Assembly: GCF_003590095.1 (NCBI RefSeq)
Contig: NC_039494.1
Location: 7,936,001-8,000,000 of the forward strand
Direction of reading: 5' to 3'
From: Trichoplusia ni
Taxonomy: Eukaryota; Arthropoda; Insecta; Lepidoptera; Noctuidae
DNA length: 64,000 nt
Under the pieces are notes generated by a model. It did no database searches and was not told the origin of the DNA. It saw nothing but the letters and a program-made list of their open reading frames with translations. Positions 10,317-20,900 of the stretch are shown here, piece after piece (the first letter of the stretch is position 1; the number at the start of each line of letters is the position of its first letter). A program made the translations under genes and the position numbers.

Positions 10317-10383
10317 ACTGTAATTTAAAATATCGTGTGACGTCACTTACTAGCACGCTTTTTAGTAGCAAGTGATGTTACTA
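10314..10383 (+). repeat. Dispersed repeat shared with 22213-22276
   Basis: TGTGACGTCACTTAC.AG..........TAGCAAGTGATGTTAC is shared with 22213-22276. It contains the CRE-like octamer TGACGTCA. Confidence 0.55.
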
Positions 10384-10562
10384 GCCTCGATTAGGTACTC
10401 CTATTTGAATACCTGTTTCCGTTCTTTCAGCTCGAAACGCGAAGTTTAATTACCTGTAACAAATAATAAATAAAACATTAGAATAATGTAAGTTGTGTTT
10501 TAATATCTATCTTGAATATAGCCCGGACAGAAAGTCGAGTGGCATAGGACATCTCCGCGCAG

Positions 10563-10656
10563 AAGTCTGGGTGTCTTGTGTATGTGACTTGAATGTTTGT
10601 GAAACCAACCGCGACACAAGATTGAAATTCCTTAGCACGGGAGTCGTTTTTTAAAA
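10563..10656 (+). repeat. 3' part of tRNA-derived SINE
   Basis: GTCTGGGTGTCTT..ATGTGACTTGAATGTTTGTGAAAC..CGCGACACAAGATT and CGGGAGTCGTTTTTT match the body and tail of the SINE at 12885. Confidence 0.65.
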
Positions 10657-10893
10657 GAAAAAAAAATCTACACAATGTAAAACCGAACTTTCATAACAAA
10701 TAACAAAAACAAAGCCAAAGAAAGTTAACAAAAAAGGTAAGTTAAATATCACTCCAGTTTTCACAGTTAATCGATCAGTTAGATTAACCATAGTTAACGT
10801 TGCGCGTTCAATAAGACAATAGCTAACTGTCAAAATGTGAAGATTATTATCATTACACTTTCTATTTCGTTATTTAACTTTTCTTGTATATTA

Positions 10894-11097
10894 TAACTAG
10901 CAGTTGCCCGCGGGCCCGCCTGCTAAAAATCGAATGTGATCCCACGGGAACATAAAATCGGAATGAAAACTATCCTATGTGTTAATCCTGGTTATAACCT
11001 ATCTATGTACCAAGTTTCGTCTAAATCCGTTCAGTGTTTTTTGCGTGACAGAGGAACAAACATCCATACATACAAATATTCTCGTTTTTAAGTAGGA
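10894..11097 (-). mobile_element. Lep1-like Helitron-like element
   Basis: On this strand it begins A|CTAGCAGTTGCCCGCGGGC and proceeds through ATCCTATGTGTTAATCCTGG and CCAAGTTTCGTCTAAATCCG to the AGTAGGA end, so it is oriented minus. It is the same subfamily as 45645 and 7594. Confidence 0.7.
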
Positions 11098-11330
11098 ATT
11101 CTAATACTAGCTATTAAGGCCCAACGCCGGGCTAATATAAATGAGTATTGGTGTTCATGTATAATGTCAAAAAGACATCAGTGAATACCAGGATTCGAAC
11201 CTTTGACTCGGCAGTCCATCGGCAACACCACTAGGCGATATCTCTTTACAAAATCCAACTATATTTAATTTACCCCGTTGCACAGTCCATACATATGTAA
11301 GCATGAAACAATGTATTTCATACAAAGCGT
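11098..11330 (-). repeat. tRNA-like repeat with spacer
   Basis: On the minus strand AGGTTCGAATCCTGG (about 11190) resembles a tRNA B-box arm, and the A-box side is weak. The rest is unassigned. Confidence 0.35.
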
Positions 11331-12340
11331 GCTAGCTGAGCCCCGCGGCAAACTGCACAGCCAGTTACAAATTGTATATAAACTCAATTTATATTAAATT
11401 CAGTTAAATCTGCACAAAGGTTGGTTTTGAAATTAGATTTACGTGTTTAGAATTTCCTCCATTTTCATTTACAAGGGTTTAATTATAATGAGGGTAAAGT
11501 ATTTTTATATCAAACCGTTGTCTGTCCAACCGTTAGTCACCAGTTGTCTCATGAACCGTCATGCTAGACGGTTCAAATTTTCAAATATTAAGTTTTTCCG
11601 AAAAAAAAAATTGAGGTTAAGCGACCAATAACATTAACATAGACATTGGTCTTAAGTCGTCATTTTATATTGTGGTTCACCAGAAAACTCAGACAAGAAT
11701 TAAAACTTGTGTGTTAAAAAGGCGCTCACCCTTAACATAACTATTTATTTTTCTCTTTCAACTTAAAACTCTATCCCTTTCTAATCTGCGGAATAGAAGA
11801 AGATGGCAATAGCACATCTTCAACTTTACTACAGCTGACACGAATCGAAAGTACAGTCACAAACACAAGCGTTCAATAAAAACACTTGTTAAACTCTGTT
11901 CATTAGAACGTTCCCGCCAGACTCCTTTTAAACCTTTTATTTCAAACAAAGAGAATTGAACACAGTATGGACAAAGATTAAGTACCTCACAGAGGCGATG
12001 ACTCATACAGTTAATGTTCAGAGATCAGCTAAATTTTTACAATACGACCTTAAGAGTGAATGAAATTAATAGAATAAAAAAATCTAAAGACCCACGTTTT
12101 TAAATGTCTCCATTCAAGTTTTATCACTAGAATTTAGTAGTAGATCAAAATCGGTCCAGCCTTTTTTATAATTGTAAATTGCATTGTCACTTCAGCCTTT
12201 CAACCTTATAGGGAAGTGCCTCAAAATTGAGTTGCAAAAAGTGAGTGCATAAAAACCTCGGGAATGGAAGTCAGGCCACAAACACTAGACTAAGAGGCCA
12301 TTAAATTGTGAAATCAATCATTAAATTGAACTCCATCATA
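11331..12340. other. Spacer, nothing recognised
   Basis: About 1 kb of AT-rich DNA. No coding signature, no intact repeat, no tRNA or rRNA seen. Confidence 0.45.
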
Positions 12341-12343
12341 TCT

Positions 12344-12615
12344 ATACTTCTATATCTATACTAATAAATAAAGCTGAAGAGTTTGTTTGGTTGTTTGTTT
12401 GTTTGAACGCGCTAATCTCAGGATCTACTGGTCCAAATTGAAAAATTATTTTTGTGTTGAATAGACCATTCATCGAGGAAGGCTTTAGGATATATACCAT
12501 TACGCTGCGACTAATAGGAGCAAAGATACAATGGAAAATGTGAAAAAAACAGGGCAGGTATAAATGATAACTTATATCTTCTACCCACGGGGACGAAGTC
12601 GCGAGCAACAGCTAG
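12344..12615 (+). mobile_element. Short Helitron-like element, family A
   Basis: The left end is TCTATACTTCTATATCTATACTAATA preceded by A. The right end is hairpin plus AACAGCTAG followed by T. Both ends are intact for the A^T insertion rule. Confidence 0.8.
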
Positions 12616-12884
12616 TATATAATAAAATGGATAAGTCACGTATTTAACAACTGTGTCGTAATTAATAATATATACTTATGGTTTTTAATATGGCATATAA
12701 ATTATAATTGAAGATGTGCCGATAGTTAAACACTATCTGAACACGTACGTGATAGGAATGACGACAATTTTATTCTCTGTGGGTAGTTTCATTAATAATG
12801 TTGGATACATTATTTTACTTTTGTTCCTCAAATCCACAGTGAATAGAAATCACGCGTGACGTCACTTCTTTGTATACATATAAC

Positions 12885-13070
12885 TGCGCGGATAGCCGAT
12901 TGGTTGAGGTCACCAAGCCAAACCCACAGAACGCGACGTGTCGCAGGTTCGATCCCCGCGTCAAGTTTTTTTTGATTCACGAATGCTTGTCCTGAGTCTG
13001 GGTGTCTTTGTGCATGTGACTTGAATATTTGTGATCGCGAGACACAAGAATTAAATTCCATAATGCCAGT
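12885..13070 (+). repeat. tRNA-derived SINE, complete head
   Basis: The tRNA-like head has A-box TAGCCGATTGG (about 12892-12902) and a perfect B-box GGTTCGATCCC (12946-12956). A body with GAATGCTTGTCCTGAGTCTGGGTGTC and a tail GCGAGACACAAGAATTAAATTCC follow. Inferred Pol III-driven SINE, also at 14879, 22557, 28770 and 31398. Confidence 0.8.
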
Positions 13071-13445
13071 CTTTTATTACATCTTTTCTTTATTTCGTTA
13101 CGAGACAAGTTCCCACTCTTAAACTTTAACGCAGTTTATTATGGTCACTTATAATGCCGCCTCTGTGAGGTACATAATCTTTGATCCTTGTACGTTCGTG
13201 CACAAAAGTAGCAAAGAACTGCGAAACTGAACTCGTAAAATTTTATAACGAGACTTTCATACATGGGAATGCTTTTGTGAGCGACTGTACTTTAGTTTTG
13301 AACTCCGTATGTTATCTTACACAAGGCTCTAGTTGTAGAGCATAGAAACGGAAGGAAGCGACACTGTACACCTGTCGGCATTAGGAGGTGACGATCAACT
13401 TTGAATGTAAAAACAGATTTGACTCAACGAATCATTTTTAGACTT
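13071..13445. other. Spacer, nothing recognised
   Basis: Non-coding DNA, no element identified. Confidence 0.4.
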
Positions 13446-13554
13446 TGTTGATCACAAAAATACTTGTCCATTTAGTCCAATGCAAAGATCGAACCGCAAC
13501 ACAGCGCTCACAGTGGGTTTGGCGTGATGACCTCAACCACTCGACTATCCGCAG
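13446..13554 (-). repeat. tRNA-derived SINE head
   Basis: On the minus strand: A-box TAGTCGAGTGG, GGTCATCACGCCAAACCCACTGTG and B-box GGTTCGATC, the same family as 12885. Confidence 0.7.
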
Positions 13555-13834
13555 ATTATTTGGTTCTATGAAAATCGGATTCTGTTAACAGTCTTTCTTT
13601 ACTAACTACGGTACTACAGCTGTATGGCACTTCCTTCAACATGTTTATGTTCTGTGTTTTAAGTTAACTATGCAATTCCGTAATCGGTAATCCTTTACAA
13701 ATTGCAGTTTGTTAGAGGAGATGGATGCAGTATTTTCTTTAAGGATATAACTTTCTAAGATCCGAGGTACAGGCTTATCTCGTATCTAGCTAGAGTCGCG
13801 CTGAGCATGAGCTCAGACACGGTGGAGTGATGAT

Positions 13835-13950
13835 CTGCGCAAGATGCCAGGAGCTGCATGCGAGCAGCCGAAGATAGAACTCGATGGCGTGTGATTGGAG
13901 AGGCCTATGTCCAGCAGTGGACGAATATGGGCTGATGATGATGATGATCG
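13835..13950 (+). pseudogene. 3' terminus of a non-LTR retrotransposon
   Basis: GATAGAACTCGATGGCGTG..TGG.GAGGCCTATGTCCAGCAGTGGACGAATATGGGCTGATGATGATGATGA matches the last codons and ATG-rich tail of a common lepidopteran LINE. A remnant frame reads RSRW..IGEAYVQQW before stops. 5'-truncated, as usual for LINEs. Confidence 0.65.
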
Positions 13951-14111
13951 AGCGATCCCGTGGCGCTGGCTAAGGCAGTTGAAGGGGGTCAGGTTGTTTT
14001 TAGTCATTGGAAGTCCGACATATCCCCACGCTGTACTCTCAAAATGGGTTGAAGACGTCAGTCAGTCTCCGCATTAGTTTATACACTTTACTCGCATTTT
14101 AAAATTGTCAT

Positions 14112-14428
14112 ATCACAGGTTAAGCTACGCTTGACGCGGTTTACATAGATGGGTGGCAATCTTTGCCATAACAAGTTCCTCCATGTTTCGGAAGGCACGT
14201 TAAATTGTGGATCAAGGCTGTTATTCATACATCTTTGACAGTCGTTACAGGTAGTCAGAAGCTTGAAAGTCTAACAACCAGTCTAACTAAGGGGTATCGT
14301 GTTGCCCAGGTAACTGGGTTGAGGAGGTCAGATAGGCAGTCGCTCCTCCGTAAAACATTGGTACTTAGCTGAATTTGTAGGACTGGAAGCAGACCCCAAC
14401 ATATTTGGTAAAAGGCTAGGATGATGAT
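14112..14428 (+). repeat. 5S rRNA-derived SINE
   Basis: It starts inside the 5S-like head (CACAGGTTAAGCTACGCTTGACGCGG) with a small deletion before GATGGGTGGC. Body and tail, ending AAAAGGCTAGGATGATGAT, are full length. Confidence 0.8.
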
Positions 14429-14435
14429 TCCATTT

Positions 14436-14522
14436 CGACAAGTGACGTGACTTTGACTTGTCAGTTCAATACACTTGAGTGATTCGTCAGCGTTAGCGCT
14501 TGAAATGTAACTTGTATACAGA
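14436..14522 (-). repeat. MITE-like repeat, family E
   Basis: Inverted copy of the 9570 block: GACAAGTGACGTGACTTTGACTTGTCAGTTCAATAC then GATTCGTCAGCGTTAGCG. It abuts the SINE that ends at 14428. Confidence 0.65.
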
Positions 14523-14878
14523 GTGTAGATTCCTTACAAAGTTAACTTTGAAGTTAATTTTTGTTACAAAACTAAACCCCATCTTGTTGTTACGTCATCC
14601 CGTCTCAATTAAATAAAGTAGTTTTATTTTTGAATATACGTTTCATCCTTTTACAGCTGGTTTTGAGTTACACGGCTCGCCTTTGTGACCCCAATACAGA
14701 CACTTTGATGCATACTTTTTATACCTTTTGTACTTTTGTTCCGCGTTTTAACGTTGAGGTTATAATTTTGTGTTTTTATTTATGAATAACTAGCTGTTGT
14801 CTGCCAGTTTGGCCACGTTGTAAAGATTGAAACCATATTATAATAAAACTATACTTATAATATACAAAAATAGAAAAC
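14523..14878. other. Spacer with a Helitron-end scrap
   Basis: Mostly unassigned. A CTAGCTGTTG end fragment preceded by A lies at 14790-14815 and may be a degraded family A terminus. Confidence 0.4.
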
Positions 14879-15054
14879 GACTCCCATAATAAGGAATTTA
14901 ATCCTTGTGTCGCGGGGGTTTTACAAACATACAAATCACATGCACAAGACACCCAGACTCAGGACAAGCATTCGTGGATCACACAAATGCTTGTCCCACG
15001 CGGGGATCGAAACCGTGGCACGTCGCGCACAGTGGGTTTGGCGTGGTGACGTAG
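14879..15054 (-). repeat. tRNA-derived SINE
   Basis: Minus-strand copy of the 12885 family: tail (AAGGAATTTAATCCTTGTGTCGCGGGGG), body (CCCAGACTCAGGACAAGCATTCGTG) and head with GGGGATCGAAACC, ending at GGTTTGGCGTGGTGAC. Confidence 0.8.
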
Positions 15055-15176
15055 TACGTAAGTTTAACTGTTGACGTTTTTATGTTCGCCTACCATTATT
15101 GTTCACTTACCACTAGGACATACCTTTTCAGAAATGATACTCTATAATAATATTGTAAACGGAATGACAGCGTGCT

Positions 15177-15262
15177 GCTGGGGAGTTTGTTGCTCTGTTT
15201 CATCTCTCACAGCAAAAGCACTTAGGAAGCGGTGGAGGGTGGGCGAAACTGGGTGCTGTCCA
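15177..15262 (+). repeat. Low-copy dispersed repeat, pairs with 1795-1885
   Basis: Shares GGAGTTTGTTG, AGCAAAAGCACTTAGGAAGCGGTG and GGGCGAAACTGGGTGCTGTC with 1795-1885. Confidence 0.5.
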
Positions 15263-15743
15263 ATGTAATCCGACCTTCAAAAAGTGCTACTCAGTACCCT
15301 AATTTGAACAAATGAAAAAGAATATCAACATAACAACTAGTATTTATTTTAACACTCCATCTGTAACTTCCCCTTTCCACTAAAGTGGCATACTTCCACT
15401 GTAATGGCACTAGCGCCACTATAAGTGCCGGGAGTGGCGCGACCTCGATGTATCATGCGACACCTACTCATTCAATTAGGGGAACACCTTTATTTCGCAT
15501 TGAGGTCAAAAAGGTGTCATTTTTAACCCAATTAGCGTTCCTAATTAATAATAATTAATGTGGTTCTCAACAATTAAGTAGGGAAAAATAGGATAGTGGT
15601 ATTTAGCGCTGAAAAGCTGTCAAAAAGCTGATCGCTAATAGTTGGATAGGAACCGGCAGAAGAAGATTACCATTGAACTATCAAGTCATAGGTAGTAGGT
15701 TCGAAGCCACGGACCAATTTCTTTTGTTTTTTTTATTCCATAC
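15263..15743. other. Spacer, nothing recognised
   Basis: Short repeats of AGTGGCA / AGTGGCGC type occur at 15380-15440, but I recognise no gene or element. Confidence 0.4.
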
Positions 15744-15800
15744 TAGTCGATGCCCGTGACTTCGTCCGCATGGTAAATGGGAGAGTAGGTTATACATAAA
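15743..15800 (-). mobile_element. Helitron-like terminus fragment
   Basis: CTAGTCGATGCCCGTGACTTCGTCCGCATGG preceded by A: the hairpin end only. Confidence 0.5.
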
Positions 15801-15809
15801 ACTTTTACA

Positions 15810-15886
15810 GTCGGACTCTCCCGATAAATACGCGTAAGTTAACCGTTGCATCATTTAATAATGAATCATTCTCACGATAGTTACCA
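15810..15886 (+). repeat. Foldback MITE, right half
   Basis: CCCGATAAATACGCGTAAGTTAACCGTTGCATCATTTAATAATGAATCATTCTCACGATAGTTACC is the right arm of the palindromic element intact at 22276-22476. Confidence 0.7.
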
Positions 15887-16061
15887 TAAAATCTATGTAG
15901 CTATCCAAATCCCTTCATCAAGTCAGAAGTTCTGAGGTAAGAAACTTCAAGAATATACAGAAGAATTGACAACTACCCCCTTATCGAAATAGGTTGAAAA
16001 TAACAATATTATTCCACATCTATCGTAAATCGAAAAATGGATCCTACAAGTTGTTGGATGG

Positions 16062-16207
16062 ACAACTAAGGGGTATCGTGTTGCCCAGGTAACTGGGTTG
16101 AGGAGGTCAGATAGGCAGTCGCTCATTGTAAAATACTGGTACTTAGCTGAATCCGGTTAGACTGGTAGCCGACCCCAACATATTGGGAAAAGGCTGGATG
16201 ATGATTT
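16062..16207 (+). repeat. 5S-type SINE, 3' half
   Basis: Starts at AACTAAGGGGTATCGTGTTGCCC and runs to the GGCTGGATGATGAT tail. The 5S head is missing (5'-truncated). Confidence 0.75.
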
Positions 16208-16975
16208 GATTAGAGACAAAGGGACAGGTGAAACTAATAAAATTTTGTCGAACCAGGTTACCAGAAGGTGTGCCTAAATAATTAAATAAACGATACGCGA
16301 CATTTCATTATAACATGACACTCCTTTTGCAAAGTAGGTTAATGACCTATTAATTATCTTATTTGTTATGCGTGTAAAGGTTTGGACGAAATATTTTTAG
16401 TTTTTTTTTGTGTTGTTAATAGTTTTTTAACATGGCAAAGTGTTGTGTGTTTTTCAGGCGCGGTTTTTAGGATTCTGCGACTAAAAGGGTAAAACGGGAA
16501 AATATTATTGGGACTTTGTTGTTTGTACTTCTTTCATTAGGCTATATCTCATGAACCGTAATAGTTAGTAAATAATAGACAGATTAAATTTTCTCTATTT
16601 TGTATTTCTTTTGCTGGTATACCTAACAATAAATAACGGAAAGATGAAAGATTAAGAAGGCTAACATACAGAAAAAATAACCAGTCAACAATTATTTTAA
16701 TTACTGGTACAGAACCCATCATGCGTAAGTCCAACTCGCACTTAGCCAGTTTGTTTATCTTTTGGGCATAGAGCGTTGCCTACCTAGAAATTTATAATGT
16801 GGATAGAATTATAAACCATGTCGCAAATGGTGGCAAAATTACTGTAAACTTGTAAAGGTACAGTTTAGTGAAATATCTGTTTCTAAATGCCTGTTATCTC
16901 CTCTCCTCCTATGTAGAGAAGAACTATACATTACCCCCAGACACGGAACAAACGATCGTACTCATCACACAAAAA
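16208..16975. other. Spacer, nothing recognised
   Basis: It begins with the short dispersed motif AGACAAAGGGACAGGTGAAA (also at 29296 and 31199). Otherwise unassigned AT-rich DNA. Confidence 0.4.
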
Positions 16976-17052
16976 AATGTCCTGGGTGGGATTCGAACCC
17001 ACGACCTCCGGTGTAGCTGTCAAGGCAACTAACCACTAGACCAACAGGTATT
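16976..17052 (-). repeat. tRNA-like SINE head
   Basis: On the minus strand it reads like a tRNA of about 72 nt: A-box region TGGTCTAGTGGTTAG, an anticodon-like arm, GGTCGTGGGTTCGAATCCCAC and a near-complementary acceptor (CCTG with CAGG). The acceptor has mismatches and no clean anticodon loop can be drawn, so it is more likely a tRNA-derived SINE than a working tRNA gene. Confidence 0.5.
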
Positions 17053-17448
17053 ACACACAGAAGTGACGCCACGCCTTAGTTCTATTCCTCAATTAATTGT
17101 AAACCTACATACCCAGACGTACCCGCGTTTAACGACTAGTATTATTCCCTTATACTGTGAGCAACGAATCTCATTTAACACGCTTTTAATGAACAGCCTC
17201 ATTCATTTACGGACCTTAATTTAGGTGTTAGCACCACAAAGACAGAATAAATCCCGCTCCGTAATATTAGATACATGTATATTTTTGTATATATTGACAA
17301 TATAAGGATATGGTAGGGAGAAAACAGAAGGTTTATTTTGTACAAAATTTGTAGTTCAGACAGATTCTTTGACTATAAAATTACAAACCGACAATGGTCC
17401 CGTATGATTTCTGTATTTCTTATGTTGTGTATTGTATTCCGTATGGGT
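17053..17448. other. Spacer, nothing recognised
   Basis: AT-rich non-coding DNA. Confidence 0.4.
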
Positions 17449-17553
17449 ATGGGGTCGGCTTCCAGTCCAACTGGATTCAGCTAAGTACCAGTGTTTTATA
17501 AGGAGCGACTGCCTATCTGACCTCCTCAACCCAGTTATTTGGGCAACACGATA
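17449..17553 (-). repeat. 5S-type SINE, 3' fragment
   Basis: Inverted 3' body: GGGGTCGGCTTCCAGTC..ATTCAGCTAAGTACCAGTG and GAGCGACTGCCTATCTGACCTCCTCAACCCAG. Confidence 0.75.
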
Positions 17554-17634
17554 AGAAGAAGCAGAATGGTTCCCAGCTTACGTTATTTATGAGAAAAAGA
17601 GAGAAATTTAATGATTACCCCTCCATAGATCTCT

Positions 17635-17872
17635 ACTAGCAGTTGTACGCGACTTTGGCCGCGTGGATATATACAATTTAGTATTTTCTTACGAGAGCGC
17701 ACGCATATTTCTTTACTAATTTGTCATAGCCTGATGCTAATAATATACTCTATATCCTTCCTCAATAAATTAACTATCTAACACTTAAATATGTTTCAAT
17801 TCGGACCAGTAATTCCCTAAATTTGCACGTTTAAACAAATTTTTAAGCTTATCAATACTATACGTTAGATAT
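17635..17872 (-). mobile_element. Degraded Helitron-like element, family A
   Basis: The CTAGCAGTTG end is preceded by A. Internal landmarks CATAGCCTGATG, CCTTCCTCAATAAAT and CAATTCGGACCAGTAATTCC keep family order but are heavily mutated. Confidence 0.65.
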
Positions 17873-18698
17873 ACCTTTACATTCATTCCCATTTATCTAA
17901 ACTCTAAAGCTGAACCTTCTGTTCTTCAAATAAATGTTGACCTATGCATGTGTGTGTGTATGTGTGTAGAGACATGACGTGTGTGTTTATCTCGTTGTGG
18001 TCACTGCTAATTGGGCTTGTCCTATATACAATATATAATAATATATAATCCTGACAGATCATATACATGTATATCCCTCGTAACCTTATACACATCATAT
18101 TAGTAGCCCACACGTGCCAGTTTTGGCAGGCTTTGGGTAGTTAAATTATTTATTCTTTAAGTAGGATATATCATCACTTTTTTGGCGAGAACACTGGAAT
18201 TAATGTCTCCTGTCTGATTGCCCTGAGAAGGTGGAAAAGTCAAGAATTGGTGTATCTTTTAATATTCTGACAGTTGTCTACCGTAGTGCCACGGTGTACG
18301 AAATTGAACTCCTCCGAAACGGCTCAACCGATCCGACCTTCTTGGCAAAACAACGATTGCTGTGGCTGCTAGTCATTGCATAAAACAATATATTGATAGA
18401 CTCTGACATTCACAAATAACGTGTCGAACTGAAAGATTTTTCAAAATTCCTTATGTTATTTTAACAGGAACCAGAAATCAATCGCGAAAATTAAAACTTT
18501 TCAACAGACAAACAGACTGACGGTCAGACATCTCAGTAATAGGGTTCCGGTATCATCCTTTGAGTTACGGAACCCTAGCATACATATGCCAATAAAGTGA
18601 CCATTCTTTGTAGACCAGAGCTTAGCAAGGGCAGGGGTCTGCCCCTTGCCTTCACTCGTAAAGTAACTAATTCGGACACGCACGCAATACGCTTTTAA
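17873..18698. other. Spacer with a small transposon-tail fragment
   Basis: About 18500-18580 carries ACAGACTGACGGTCAGAC..CAGTAATAGGGTTCCGGT..GGAACCCTAG, a common lepidopteran repeat tail also seen near 25700 and 31100. A TG-rich run lies at 17948-17970. No gene recognised. Confidence 0.45.
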
Positions 18699-18700
18699 TA

Positions 18701-19018
18701 TACAGGGTGTTCAAGGAGAGAGAGTGTCCAGTGACAAAGGACATTGGGGTACAAGAATATAATTAGATAACTAAATGCTTTAAAACAGTGAAGGTTTTGT
18801 ATGTGCAAAAAGTAATCATTATTTGAACGAAACCTCAAGAGTTACAAAAACTATTCAACAAATTAGGAAAAAAAAAACTTACTATGATTGTCTGGCTCAG
18901 TCTTGAATAGCCTATTTAAGTCCAATGCTGAACACAGGATTTAATAAATACAATTAAATGTTGCTTGTCTAAAACTAGACACCCGCTTTCTTACCGATAC
19001 TTTCTTGGACACCCTGTA
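18701..19018. mobile_element. MITE with TACAGGGTGT inverted ends
   Basis: The left end TACAGGGTGTTCAAGG (18701-18716) is matched by the right end CTTGGACACCCTGTA (19004-19018), giving inverted repeats of about 15 bp with one or two mismatches. TA flanks both ends. It is 318 bp with no open frame, so non-autonomous. TA-target superfamily (Tc1/mariner-like) is inferred. Confidence 0.7.
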
Positions 19019-19220
19019 TACTGTCACACGACGGGATGGCATTAGAAAAAAAATCTATATTTCCTTTTCACTCGCTCCTACAAGAAATAACCTTTTATAG
19101 AAGACTTAATGGTTTAATGAAAAACTCATTTATTCAAATTAATCAAAGTAGCACTTTTTCAATAGCAACACCCTGACTAGCCCAGCTTCTTACCCCTTCC
19201 TTAAGTGGTGGGTGTGTAGC

Positions 19221-19335
19221 CAAGTTACATATCTCCTCGCTAACGCTGACGAATCTCGCAAATGTGTTGAACTGACAAGTCAAAGTCACGTCACTTGTCG
19301 AAGAGGAATGTCATTCATATACATTTGAAGTTTTC
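19221..19335 (+). repeat. MITE-like repeat, family E
   Basis: Longest copy: CAAGTTACATATCTCCTCGCTAACGCTGACGAATC, then GACAAGTCAAAGTCACGTCACTTGTCGAAGAGGAATGTCATTCATATACATTTGAAG. The 3' extension is shared with 30407. Confidence 0.65.
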
Positions 19336-19714
19336 TATGTTGCATTATTTATGGGTTTATAATAGGATCCAAAGATCCAAGAAGACATCAATATTTTTTG
19401 ACAAATGGTCACTCATCCAAATATGATCCGCGGTAAGCGCGACTTATCCTTTGACTGTCTTTAACTGTACGAAAATCGGTGAGTATTTCATAAAACTTTT
19501 TTAAATGGTCACCCATTCACAACCCGACCTCGACATTTGTCGCTAAACCTGTACTTACCAATACGACTGACTTTTACCAGCTTTTTCACTATAAGCAGTA
19601 TTTAACTTTCCCTGCAGGTACAACTGGTAGTTAGACCTAAGTCTAGGTTGTGTCTAACCTAGAACTAAAGTGAAAGCTTTGAACTTTTCATCTTACATCG
19701 ATTTGAACCGGTCA

Positions 19715-20135
19715 CTAGTGATGTGACGATATCGATATTTGTAATTGTTTATCGATAGCCTCGGAAACCACGACCAATCAGCCAAGAGTCTAAAAAAAGT
19801 TGCATCGATATCTGTCTTTTTATCATTGTTTTTTTTTACTTTTAACTATTTTTCGGCAAAAAAAAACCGAAACGACTTATGACTGAATGACTTAATTTCA
19901 TTATGTTGTTAATATTTCTTCAGTTGCTTAGTTAGTGACTACATTTCACTCTTTGAGATTTTTTTGCGTGACAGAGACTCATCACAAAAAAACAATATTG
20001 ATATACACTAATAATAATCGCGTCTAGGGGTATTTTACGTCGGATACATGAACTGGGCTACTTTTTTAAGACGACAAAAAAATCACGGTGTCTAAAATCA
20101 TCGATCCCAGCATCATCCACGTGTCACATCACTAG
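19715..20135. mobile_element. hAT-type MITE with an 8-bp target duplication
   Basis: The termini are CTAGTGATGTGAC (19715-19727) and GTCACATCACTAG (20123-20135), a perfect 13-bp inverted repeat. The flanking octamers ACCGGTCA (19707-19714) and GCGGGTCA (20136-20143) match at 6 of 8 positions, as an aged 8-bp target duplication would. 421 bp, no transposase frame. Confidence 0.75.
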
Positions 20136-20143
20136 GCGGGTCA

Positions 20144-20526
20144 TGCGCAATGCGCGTACGCAGCCAGTTCTCACGATCACAAACGCGCACACTAATCAAG
20201 TAATTCTAGACTCTAATAAATATCATACTTTATTACGAACAAAATTACTATACAGCATGTTTTACCCCACTACATCAGTCGTATGTGTGTCTATCTGGTT
20301 TTTACACGCTTTTTATTAGCTTCACCTGTATGTTTGTTTGTGTTTGTAACCGACTTCTTTGGGCGCGATTTTGACCCACTTTAAACGGTCTGATTTTTTC
20401 ACACCCTGTAGCTCGAAGGGGTGTGACGGATCAACTAACGAAAATTAGTAGAGGAAAAAATATTCAATTGATTTTTGAATCCGAAGCACAGTCTTACTAT
20501 ATGATACTGTGTTACAGTAACATGTG
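20144..20526. other. Spacer, nothing recognised
   Basis: Non-coding DNA, no element assigned. Confidence 0.4.
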
Positions 20527-20900
20527 TTGTGTTGTCAGATAGACAGTCGCTCTGTAACATACGGGGCTCAGCTATCCGGGAGACTGGAAGCCGCAGGGCC
20601 AAATCTAGGGGCCCAGGGGCCCCGAGGCCTCGAGGCAACAAAGGAGTTGGGGCCCCTTGGTTCAAGTTATTTTCCTTCAGTGGAAAATTTATCGAGCTTT
20701 TTTTAGATGCATAGTGTCAATAATGTGGGCTTCTACCGTGGTTTCACATTTTTTTTTATTTCATCGAGAGTGTTGAGGCCCCTAATCATAGTGGTGGGCC
20801 CCTGGTCATAGTGGGCCCCAAGGCACTGGCCTAAAGTGCCTTATAGATAATACGGCACTGGGAAGTCGACATCAGCATAGCTGAGAAATTGCGCAGCGAA
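20527..20900 (+). repeat. 5S-type SINE interrupted by a hAT-like insertion
   Basis: 20527-20593 follows the SINE order (GTCAGATAGACAGTCGCTC..CTCAGCT..CCGGGAGACTGGAAGCCG). After a 277-bp insertion the SINE resumes at 20871 with GGAAGTCGACATCAGCATAGCTGAGAAA, resembling the family sequence GGAAGCCGACCCCAACATAG. Confidence 0.6.
20594..20870. mobile_element. GC-rich hAT-like MITE inside a SINE
   Basis: It starts CAGGGCC and ends GGCACTG (short imperfect inverted repeats typical of hAT). It is flanked by GGAAGCCG (20586-20593) and GGAAGTCG (20871-20878), 7 of 8 identical. The interior is rich in GGGGCCC runs. No transposase. Confidence 0.6.

Noticed and set aside
17940..18110. A minus-strand frame rich in Met, Tyr and His as a small secreted or membrane peptide.
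   Set aside because: The composition comes from a TG/TA-rich simple repeat tract.
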